NCBI GenBank assembly: GCA_037957365.1 | Contig: JARHVA010002006.1 | Coordinates: 1,091,501 to 1,155,500, forward strand | Direction: 5' to 3' | Length of the DNA stretch: 64,000 bases | Source of the DNA: Torreya grandis | Taxonomy: Eukaryota; Streptophyta; Pinopsida; Cupressales; Taxaceae | Part shown: piece after piece, positions 14,460 to 26,400 of the stretch | Layout of the letters: each line of letters starts with the position of its first letter | Position numbering within the stretch: the stretch's first letter is position 1 | Notes under the pieces: model-generated | What the model saw: only the letters and a program-made list of their open reading frames with translations | What the model was told of the DNA's origin: nothing | Databases searched by the model: none | Translations under genes and position numbers: made by a program

Positions 14460-14481
14460 TTAGTTTAATGATCCACGGCAC
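14460..14481 (-). CDS. ATXR7: ATXR7-like terminal exon 15 (22 coding nt; end of post-SET domain and stop)
   Basis: The acceptor is TTTGGTTACAG|G. The single base G completes the Arg codon begun by exon 14, followed by codons for Cys-Arg-Gly-Ser-Leu-Asn and TAA. The joined reading CNCSSKRCRGSLN is the canonical post-SET ending of SET1/ATXR7 enzymes; its three cysteines coordinate zinc with the cysteine of the SET core. It lies 8,688 bp downstream of exon 14. I found it by searching the acceptor-flanked C-R-G-S codons in the correct phase; the exact match to family ending plus in-phase stop makes chance unlikely. Confidence 0.9.
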
Positions 14482-17400
14482 CTGTAACCAAATTAAAACA
14501 CTATGAGCAACAAAAGAATAACAAAATTGGAAAACAGGATAGGTTTAATTCACACCATCCTAAACTACCAATCTCCACAATAGCATCAAACAAGTAAAAT
14601 TTCTCACAAAATGCTAGTGATATAATAAAATCTAACCCATAGTTCAAATCAGGAGGGTGTGAATTCATTCTGACAAGAGTAAAAAGAAATCATACCTGTG
14701 GCATTTGCAATCTCCTCAACTACATGCATAAAAAACAAAGGACTCAGAAAGGGCTTAACCAAAGGGAGAAGGCCCGGATCTCCTTATATGATAGAGTTCA
14801 ACCAGGTCCAAAGGAAATCAACAGAAACAGAGAATGCTTAACCAACATAAGGATGTTTGGGGTCATAGAAGGCTCTATACACAACTACATATCAGTTTAG
14901 TGTCAACCTCCTTCAGACCGTATTCAGTCAGGCACCTACCAATGAGCAGTAAGAAAACAATTATTACTATTTACCATTTAGTAATTTACTGAAAATCCTC
15001 CTGATTTTTATGGCATAGTAAAGGGGCCCCATAAAAACAAAATAACATACCCCAGGGGCCAGAAGTAATCTCATATGACTATGAAAACGATATGCACCTT
15101 TCATAGTGAAGCCAAAAAATTAATCAATTGGTACATCAAGCCACCTAGATAATTAGATGATTTGAATGTCTTCCCTCCACAATTTATTTTCAATTAAGAC
15201 CTGCAGTGTTTATCCTGTACTTGCAGAATTTCTAACCGAATTGCCTGCCTGCCTTATTCCCAATCTTATAAGCTTGACCTTTATTGGCTTGTGGTTACTT
15301 CCTTGTTCTGGTACAATTGTCTTCATGTCTTGTTCCCAAAGCTTGAAAAGTTGACCTTAATTTGGTTTATGGTTGCTTCCTCATTTTAACTAGAATGGAC
15401 GTTAGACAATGATCTGAATGGTGTTTATAATCAAAACTTGCAAGCTAGCTTAGACGGACCCCTTGGTTCTTGATTGCATTATTGGACAAATCCATGAAAA
15501 GCTTACATATAAATTTTGTACTTTTTTTGCCTCCTTTACAAGATGAACATGTACAAGAACATGGCAACAAACATATGTAAATATTAAATTAAAACAAAAA
15601 TGATCAAACTAAGATACCACATAAAAAGTTATTTCTGTAAGCTCCAAACTATTGCAAATACTAAACACACCTTGTCTTCGAAGCCAGTCATTAATTGCTC
15701 TTGTAGCAATGCCTAAAAGATATAGTGCTCCTAAAGATTGTTGGTAAGAGAGGCAATTGATCGATCAACTCAAAATGGACTTCTGGCATATAAGCCTCTT
15801 GAAAAGAAACCCATTCCCAGATTATCTATAAAGACATCCATCCTTGACACTTGTTGTTATACCCAAAGATTGTGCTTTGTCTTTGCATATGAGATAGAGA
15901 ACATTATATTTTTAGTGTCAGAATATAGAACTAAGGATAAAAGGGCAAAAGCTTAAAAACATCACGTTAGATGTAAATTAACATTTCCACATGCAAAAGG
16001 AGACAAGGGATAAGGGAGAAAAATAACCATAAGGCCTTTATGCCTTAGTGACCTACATGTTATAAGGAAGTGGTTTGTTCATATTATCTATGAAAGAGGA
16101 AAGTCCACAGATAAGTGCAGCGCCCATACCACCCTTGGAAGTTCTGGAGGCTACAGTTGGTAACTCCAATCTTCAGTGTCGATTCAGCCCACCGCATTAG
16201 CTACAACAAGGATAATTTCAAGTTTATACCCACATAAGTCACAGAAGTCCATCAGCTACAGTGCCTCGGAAGGATCACCCACATTATTCAACTAAATGAT
16301 GAAAATACATCCTTGGGAACTGTTGTTAGATTGGCCCAAATGGATCAACAGAAAAGTTTACATTTATCATACCAAGATCTTAAATTGTTTGCCTTTCTAA
16401 CAAATTAAATTAAACGTCCTTAAAAGCTAATAAGAGATGGAAAACGAAGTGCTTGCGCCGGTGTATCTGTTGGACCCTCTAACATTGATGAACTGTACAT
16501 GAAATTCAGGAACCGACATAGTTGATGCCAAGATTAAAGGGCTATTACCTAATGTATATACACTGATTTCAGCAAAGAAAAATGGCCAAACAACATAAGG
16601 CTGTCACCTAATGCAAATAAACTGATTTCTACAAGCAAAATGCCCAATCGGCGTGATAAGGATGTTTGTCAAATCCTACCGTGTGGAAGGCCATTACATA
16701 CAGGGCAAGAAAATTTCATTGAATTGGAACTGTGGTTCAACCAATTTCGTCCTGCTTCAGTATAAACACTCCAGTCCCCTTGGAGGCACAACTCCTCAAG
16801 GATGGGCCCTATTATTATAACAAAAGATTATGCACAACTTCAAACCAGTTAAAAATTACGGGAAAAATATCAATAGAGGGCGTCCAAGCTTTATGTAAGC
16901 TTAGAATATTTGAAAATAGGATAAGGGTAAAACTAAAATGATAAAACTTAATGAATTAAAGTTGCATGGAAAGTAAACTATCTCACATGCAAAAGGTGGC
17001 TTAAAAGGTTATTGAAGTAAAATTAAATGGAATGTTACACTATCCCACATGCAAAAGGTAGCTTTAAAGATTATTGTATTTAAATTACTTGGAATGTTAT
17101 ACTATCCCACATGCGAAAGGAGGCTCATCATAAACAAGAAACATAATTATAAAATAACACTGCAGCTTAGTGTAGGACATCTAATCCCTAATCAGGTACA
17201 TTTTTTCTTTTGATGTTATTCCCATTAAATAATTGTTTATGGTCTTTGCACTGCAGATCAAAATCGGCGGCAAAACCATTTATGCCTTTCTAAAAGTAAT
17301 TTTTATGGCTCTACACTTTCCACAAAAAGAAAGTCAAGAAATAACTTTTCATGGCCAACTCAGAAACAGAAACATTTCATAATAACTTTTAAAACAAAGA

Positions 17401-20400
17401 TAACATAGTCACTGCACTATGAAAGGATTTCCAATGTCACCTCTCTAAAGAGGAAACTTACAGCCAGGTTAAAACAACACGATCAATGAATGAAATCATC
17501 TAGAAAACTAAGATGTCAAAATCAATATATGCAAGGCAGCAATGAGAATCAAATGGCACCATAGTTTCAAATGGTGCCATTGTCTCAAATGGCCAAAAGG
17601 AGAATGGCCTAAACCTTGTGAGAAAGCCCGTGGAAGCAATTGCATTAAAATTTGCTTTGTCCATAATGACAAACCCTGATTCAAATTTCATACTTGCACA
17701 TATAAAATATCTTTCTGGGTTTACCCTGAAAGATTCAGCTGGTGATAGATCTTTCACGTTAGCAGAAATTCTACTCAACATTATAAATTATAATCTGATA
17801 AAGAGTTAATGTTAGAATTTTCCACAAGAATAAATTATATGATATTGATCTTGTCATGTCCCCTTTTTGAAATAAAGAAATTAATAATTTAATAATGATG
17901 TTTTAAGTGGTTCCTCAACGACACTTTATAATAATAACTTAAAAGGGACACTTAAGTCATTATTAATTGAGTGGGGCCAAAAAGCAAATTATTTAAAAAG
18001 CCAAATAAAAAAATAATTATTATCATGAGGGAAAAAGGTGAATATTAAATTAAAAATAATTATAATTACTTTAGGGTTAGGGTGGAATGGTAAAAGTGAA
18101 TTTTATAAAAATACAAGAGGGCCAGTGATTTTCATTATTATTGATCATTCACTCTGTCGAATTCACGACGAATCCAAGATTCCTTCTACTTCTACAAAAG
18201 GACAGAAACCCTCTTTATCTCTTAAACTAAATGAACATCGGGTTTTCCAAATAATGCATTCGCACTATTCAAGTACCAAAAAATATCAAAGATTGTCAAT
18301 AAAGGAAAGAAAGAGAGCCCTTGCAAACATCAAGAACCACAGACAATGCTTCTGCATACAAATCACGAAAATAAATAAAGTGTGTTTTTTGTTAGGGGAT
18401 CTGACTACCTATTAGATCAAACCTCAAACTCTTGCAGCCAAACCAGAGGATGAAACCCCTCCTAGTGAATGGAAATGGGGACGAAAACTCTAAAATCCAC
18501 AAAGGTAATTCTGCACAAGGATTACGATTGATCAGACAAACAGGTTATTTTCAGTTAATCAGGAATCAAGGTTCTGTCAGGTTGTGGGGACAATAAAATT
18601 CAGATTTGCAGTTGACAGAGGTTGCAAGGTGTCACACATTGGAGACCATATCACAGCCCTAGGTCAAGGGCGTCACACTTTCAGGCAGCATCAAACCCTT
18701 TTAGAGGTAAATTATGGCACTGAGAGGTAGTCCAGGCATCTAGGGCCATCCCAGCACTCGCTGTCACCAAAGCCCTGATTGCTGGAGTTTTTGGGTTTGT
18801 TGTGTCAAATCCAACACCATCCCATAGGGTTGCAGGGTGTCGAACAATTCTAGCAGGCTGCCATACCAAATCACAGGTCTCATTTAGGGTAGAACCGGTG
18901 GACTTCCAGACAGTAAAGTGGTATTTAGATTTTTGATGCAATTTGGACCTTCCATATTTATTTTCAGTGTGTTTTCAATGTATTCAATTGACTGAAATAA
19001 AGAGTAGCTTTGTGCGTTATCAGTTTTCTATTGCATATATTGTATTGGGGTTTGACCGAATTTTTAAGAAAATTAAATAAAAATCAGAATTTGAAATTTT
19101 TTCTAAAGGGGATATTTCAAGAAAGGCTATAAAACAACACGATCAATGAATAACATCATCTAGAAAACTAAGATGTCGAAATCAATATATGCAAGGCAGC
19201 AATGCGATTCAAATGGTAAAAAGGTGAATGGCTTAAACCTTGTGGGAAAGCCGCTGGAAGCAATTGCATTAAAATTTGCTTTGTCCATAATGACAAACAA
19301 TACCCTGATTCAAACTTCATACTTGCATATATAAAATGTCTTTCTAGGTTTAACCTGAAGGATTCAGCAGGTTATAGCGCTTTCATGTTAGCAGAAATTC
19401 TACTTAACATTATAATTTTAAATCTGATACACAGTTAATGTTAGAATTTTCCACACACATAAATTATATGATACTGATCCAAACTTCATGTTCCCTATAT
19501 TCCACAAAATGTAAGACAATTTGCTAGTTATTAAAATGCATGTATTGCAGTACTGATAAGATCAATGGAAGAATTATTTGAATATACAAATCTGTACAAT
19601 TTCTGTCATAGGCACACAAGCAACCTGTGGCATTAACTTATTCTTTTAAAACTACTTGTACAAGCTTACTATTTTCTCTGTCCAAATGAAGTACCCTTGG
19701 TTCTAGGGTCTGTGTAATGATGTTGAGAGTAAGATTTAGTTTGTCCTAATTAACATGCAATTTACAATATAGGCACACAAGCAACCTGTGGCATTAACTT
19801 ATTCTTTTAAAACTACTTGTACAAGCTTACTATTTTCTCTGTCCAAATGAAGCACCCTTGGTTCTAGGGTCTATGTAATGATGTTAAGAGTAAGATTTAG
19901 TTTGTCCTCATTAACATGCAATTTACAAATTTACAAGTTATATCCAATCCTATCTTCTGGGATTTAAGTGTTGTTACTTAAGAGAATTATGATCACCGCA
20001 TGAAATAAATAAACTGGCCCTATATCTAACCCACTGTCACAATCCTTTTTCTCTTTATTTCAGTTATTAGCATATGACTCAACTTTATCTGCCATACAAC
20101 ATGTAGAACAAAACGCATCCACTTAGAACACATAATGTTGTAACCTTGAGGAATATATCCTTCAGCTAATACCCAGTTCATGCAATCATCTCTAATAGCA
20201 TTAATACCAGGAAAACCCCACAAGGATATATTACAGACTTAGAACAACCTTATAATATACAGGGCAGTTGTCAACATGAAGAGCACGAAAACTAGATTAA
20301 ACATTCCCTGCCCTAAAGGTTATATTGAAACACATAAAAGACGTACACAACAGTTAAGTTGGTGGTTGTGATAATATCTATTTGTTAGCAAGTTATTGCA

Positions 20401-23400
20401 TGGGTTTTGGTTCACAGTATGTTTGGTCTGTTTGTTGAAGATTAAATTTAGTTGGCTTCTTGTATTCAAGATTGTAGAAATAAGGGTCTCAAGATCCAAT
20501 TGTTATCGGTACCTGTAACTTAATGCAATGTCTTTTCGTATACCATTTTTGTAAGTGATGTGCAGTATTCATCTTCAACATGACAATCTGAAGCTGCTTG
20601 TATTAATCTGGGCCTGAATCTATCAGTTGTATCAGAGCCATGCTTTGATTCTGTGGCTGATTGAAAAACTTTATATGTTGCAGAAGTTGTTGAAGGAAAG
20701 TCTTCACAGATAAATGTTGCAGCTGTAGAAGCACAATAAATTGTAGCAGCTCCTGTGAGAAGTCATTCCTGGTTGGAGAGGAGCAGATCCATTTCCAACG
20801 CAGAGTTGTGGAGGTGCAGAGGTTGTTAATACCAGTAGGCTTTTGAAAACTCTCCTTCAAAGGGACATAATATGTTGGAGCTCATGGCTGTGAGAGGTAT
20901 CAATAGACTTATCAAAAGTCTTTGTTGACAAAGTTAAGAAAAATTCCGCACAATCATTTAAGAAAGTGCAAAAATGAAAAGTCAAGTAAATTTGTGAATA
21001 TATAAAGATGGGACAAAGTGGTTCATAGTCACATGAAAAAGTAGGAGATTCACTTACTCCAAGGCAAAAATCAAATCAAATCAAAGGTAACTAGTACAGA
21101 TATCTTAAATACATCTATCTGAAATACACCAAGAGATATCAATCCTGAGGTTCTTATCTTGGATTTTTCACATACCACACTGATTAATAACTTCATTACC
21201 TTCTCCTCCAATTTCATTTTAACTGGTGACAAATGGAACCAATGTAGCTACACCAATGTGTTGGGCTTGAAAAAATCTTTTTGAGACAAAAAAGGGGCTT
21301 AAAACTCTATCGCCTGCCAAGATATTACAATTTTTTGATAGACTTCTCCAAGCAAAAAGAAAAAAAAAAACTTTCAAGTGATGGTCAAATGGATGTCAAA
21401 TTTAAGGTTGAAATTTCCATGTGACAGTCAAATGGATGTCAATTTTAAGGTCAAACATAAAAGTGAATAACTCACTCCATTACACTCCACCCCACCACTG
21501 CCATTGTAGAACACCTAACGGCAAAATAAGTGTTAATACATTAAAATTTTGATTGTGTCACTGTCATATCAAAAACAGTTTGACACTGTATTGTCTAGAA
21601 TTGATCTAGGCATTAATGTTAGTCAAGTATATGACCAAGTAGCTTTAAATTAGAATTGTGCCTCATTACAAAAAAATTGAAGGCATAAATATTGTTCGAA
21701 AATGTTCAGGGATGTCCTAGAGGAAGTCTAGTAAGATGAAGTGTGTTTGCTCATAAAAATTGTGGTAATGTTCGAGGAAGAAGCTTCCAAATTGTGGGTC
21801 ATAGTGATTGTGGTGGAAGGAGACGAGACAAGAAAACAGTTTAAGTGTTACAAGTGTGGAAAATTCTGTCAATTTTGTTTCTGGGATGATGTCAAGAAGT
21901 TTTCAAGATGTTTCAGGGAGTTTTTTGGATTCAGCCAACATCGTACTTGGTTGCATCTGCAAGTATTGGAAAATCCTTTGGTTGCTGATTCACCTAGAAA
22001 TCAAAAGCAAAGAGAGTAGTTGTCAGTTGAAATGTTTGAAGTTTGTAGTTGAACAAACTTTAAATTACAGGCGGGATTGTTAAGAGTAATCCAAAGTTGG
22101 GTATAATAAACATATCATGAAGCATACCACCTGAGTTTCACTAGGTCACATCCATTGGACATAGATATTAAAATAGTTAAGTGTTTGTGATCAAATTCTT
22201 GAGTCTAGGCTAACTTAATGGTTGTGATAAATTCTGTTAACAAGTTGTTGCATGGGTTTTGGTTCACAGTCCATGTTTAGTTTGTTTGTTGAAGACTTAT
22301 TTGTACAATCCAACAAACCAACCAAGGGTCTTGAGACCCAATTGTAATTGGTACCTGTAGATTAATGTGATATCTTTGTGTACCGTTTTTGTGAGCTGTG
22401 TAGTATTCATCTTGAGCATGTTAATCTGAAGCGACTTGTATTGATCTTGGGATAGAAACATGATAGAGTGCCCCATTTCTGGTCCAATTTTTTTTTAAAT
22501 ATATCCCAAAAAAATACTTGGTCATTTTTTTTGGGAAAAATATACAAGCACAACATCTTCAAAGTAATTTAAAACATGTTAAGTTCATTGATTTTTGGAC
22601 ACCTAAACTAAAGTTTACCTTTATGGACACAATTTAAAGCATTTTAAGTTCATTGATTTTTGGACACCTAAACTAAAATTTACCTTCACAGACACTTAAC
22701 AGTCCAGATCCAGTGGCCCCACATGACTAAAACGCGGGACACAGTTTTATGTTTTCACCCTTTGATAGTTTTAATTCATTGCTGGAAATTTGAGCAATGT
22801 AACCATGAAATGGACATAGTTGTTCACCGACAGAAACACCCCACAGCAATGTTTAAAATATGACGCCACCTTACAATATCCTAAACAATTGCATGAAAGG
22901 AACACCATGAGTGTAAAATTTAATCTTTACACGAATTGTATGGCCACACACACAGGCCTCCATTCACCATCCAGATATGTGGGTAATGTTTGTAAGAAGA
23001 GATTCGGAAATAATTAACATTTTCAAATCCAATTGAGTTTCAAGCATCTTATTGAAAATTTCAAAATTATAGCCAAATATACAGGTCATTTGAACATCCA
23101 AGAGACAATCACTCTTAAGGTTTCAAAACATGTAATTTTTATGATAGTGGCAGATGAAATTTACTATACCTTTTTGAGCTACAATTGCATGGTATCTTCT
23201 TTTCTTCAAGAGGAAATTTATAATTATACGTAAGCTCCTCGCCTGCAGAGATTAGCCTCTTTGCATAAATGAATATTTTCTTCTGGCCCTCTACAGTTAT
23301 TATTTTTGTGTAGCAATTTGGCTGAAACAACAAAAAATCCAATCAAAATTTGTCATAACCATGGCTTACTATTACCTTTGATCATCTAGATAATTTGGAT

Positions 23401-26400
23401 AAACAAGATGAAGTATAGATTGTAAACCAGAATTTTGTTTCAGTACACATAAAATTAGAATCAAAAGGAAAACCAACTTAATGTCAACTTGTAGAGCTTA
23501 CCTCACACGAATGATTTATAAATCTTGCTAACCCACCACGTTTTGTTGCATCAACCTGTAAATTAGTTTGTGTTGTGAGCCAAAATTCAGATAACAAAAT
23601 AAATTATAATGAATACAACTAAATCATATAGACAAACATATAAACAACCCACTGCAAAGTACTCAACACAAGAAACGTATGGGGAGGCATATTATGTTAC
23701 ACTTTCTTCATTTTTTACTCAAGGTGGTCTTCAATTCCATTGTACCAGATTATTTTGACCAAAGCTATTAGCACTTTAAGTATCATTGCACCATCTCGTC
23801 ATTTTTTGTTGATAAACTGAAATAGTCTTATTTGATAATTTCACAAAGATTATTCTCATATCTTCTAACCAAGATTGCTGAAGTCGCATTCTTGTGTGTT
23901 GCTACAGGCAGTTTTACTAGTTAATGCCTCCTCACATTACCCTACAGAAATTGTAGGCAACAAAAAAATTTAACTAATCCCCCATTTCTCATTTTATTTG
24001 CAGAATGGAGTCTATATTATATCAAGAAAAGGTAGACATCTTAACAGAGAAGAGAGAGTTTGATAAAGCAAAACATATTTTAAAAAAAGAATGCCAATTA
24101 TAGATAACCAAGACCGACAACAAAAGATTCACAATAGGTCAAGACAAATTGTATGGCTGCAATCAGCAAGAGATACAAAGAGAATTGACAAGGTTCGCTG
24201 CTCCTGTTTAAATTATAATCTGAAAACTTTTGACATGCCCTATCATTTTTAAGAATGATGCCATTGCTTATGGAATTTTCCAAGTGCCTTATACTTAAAA
24301 ATTAAGGTCTGGTATATAAAGATAGTTTCCTATTTGATGAATGCCACTGAGTACATAACAGAACCGTTTCTTGCAGACATCACGCAGATCAGATAAGAAG
24401 GGCAGAAATAATAATTAAAATATGCTCGGCAGCAAAATCAACAAAGAAGCAAGCATGCTTTGCACATACGAATCAGAAGACTACCCGCCCTCTAGGAAAG
24501 AACTAGACTCATCCCCCTCAGCACTATCAAAACAATTATCATGAAATTATTTGGTTCGGTTACCATTTGTGTCATTTGGTATCAATTTATATGCCAGGTT
24601 GCCATACAATTAATTAAATGAGTGTATTTGTTATAAGTCATGCTAGATTTTAGGAATCTGCATAGAATGTGAAATATTTCACGCAGCAACAACAGCTATC
24701 AGTTCAAAAAAAGCTTAATAAACGGAAAACAAGTTGAAAATCCTGAGAAAACCTCCAAAATGTAGGAAAGAAAACTTACCACATATTCATTATCTATTCG
24801 GAACAGATAACTACTGCCAATACCCATTTTCTCATAATTCTTCTCACGAATATCAGATATCTGTAAGGGTAAAACAGAAAAGACACTGGGCATCAGAATC
24901 ACCTCCAAGAAATCCTTTAAAAGAGGCTGTGTCTGAGAAAGGAAAGGAAGCCCTTATCCATATCCCCAGAATGGCTACACTATACAAATAACACACATCA
25001 GAGCAAAAATATCAGTATTTAACCCAAAATAAAAGAGTTTCACATACTGTACCTTAGGTCGAATCAACTCCCCAACATATTCAATCACAAAGTCATCCGC
25101 CTCGATAGGCTCCAGAGCAACCAAACCCCAGTCGTGTATCTTGCTTCGCTGAAACTTCAATCGCTTTTTTCGAGCCTAGAAAAGAAAACCATAGTCAAAT
25201 ATCCATGAAGGACTGACACAAACAGAGTAAAATTCATACAAACCAACTAAAAGATAAACTGAAGCTGAATTCATCATTTTCCAAACCTTCAACTGAGTTA
25301 TTTTGAGTAGCTCAGCACCCTCTGCAGCAGCTGCTAGATTCCGAAGCTTTGCTCTATTTGTTCGGGCTGACTGGCTCTTATTTACCAATTTCGAAGGCTT
25401 ATCTTGTGAACCACCAGACTGATTAAATCCAAGAATGTGAAAACCTCTTACCAGCGCTCTCTCTGCAGGAGAAGCACTATGAGACCATTCATGCCATGCC
25501 CAACCACTGATAGAAGAACGGGCACAACCATATGACACAGGGCATTTAAATTTAATGTTAACCTTTATAGATTTATCTTTCTTCTTTCTCAACCGTTTAG
25601 GTAAATCCTTTCTTATACCAGTCACAAATGGTGCAATCATGTTGTCATCACAATTGATAGATTTCTTTGCCAATTCAGCTATAGTTTTCTTTTTCAGATT
25701 CCTTCTCTTAAAACTTGACACTGCACAGAAAATTAAAGGACATGCAGATTAACATGAATTTACCAACCAACAAGGAAAACAACATCAAATGCCATACAAG
25801 CATTAAGTGAAATTTATTACCCACAAATGTACACTTGCCTTCTAAAGATGAACTTCCAATAGATACATTCTGTGTCTTGGCCTCCTTAGAATACATTAAG
25901 CTTGGAATGCAACGGGATATATTTCCATCACTGCCATTTTTCCCATTTAGAGCCTCACCTGCCACCACCTCCAAAGAGCCATGTTGTACCTTGGATAATA
26001 AGACCTCCATAGAGATGGTACGAGACTTACAAAGATTTGAAACCTGTTTCAGTGGTTTCCGAACATGATATTTCACATTATCTCTATATTTTAAAGTTTT
26101 TGTATCCTTTCTCTGTCCCTCAATATTGTAACTGTGCACTTTGGGTGTCAGACAGCTGTCTGGAGAACTGCAGCCCACAGAACTTCCAGTACAGCTAGAA
26201 TTTGTTGAGGCATTGGCTTGCAATTGATGGATAGATGGTTGCAACCTCTCTCCATGTCTTTTTCTTTTTACTGAGCAATGATTCAATAATCCACTTCGAT
26301 TTTCAACCGGACCACACTTCGTCTGCTTTGATACACACTCTGATCTCTTTTGAGTTGTTTCATCACTTGTTATATCTGATTTCATACTGACTACTGCATT

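Noticed and set aside
22850..22880. Candidate terminal exon with AAG|GTGGCGTCA on the minus strand
   Set aside because: It gives no post-SET cysteine and no in-phase stop; the exon at 14460-14481 matches the family exactly.
25555..26068. Plus-strand open frames opposite exons 9 and 10
   Set aside because: They are antisense shadows of the minus-strand coding exons.
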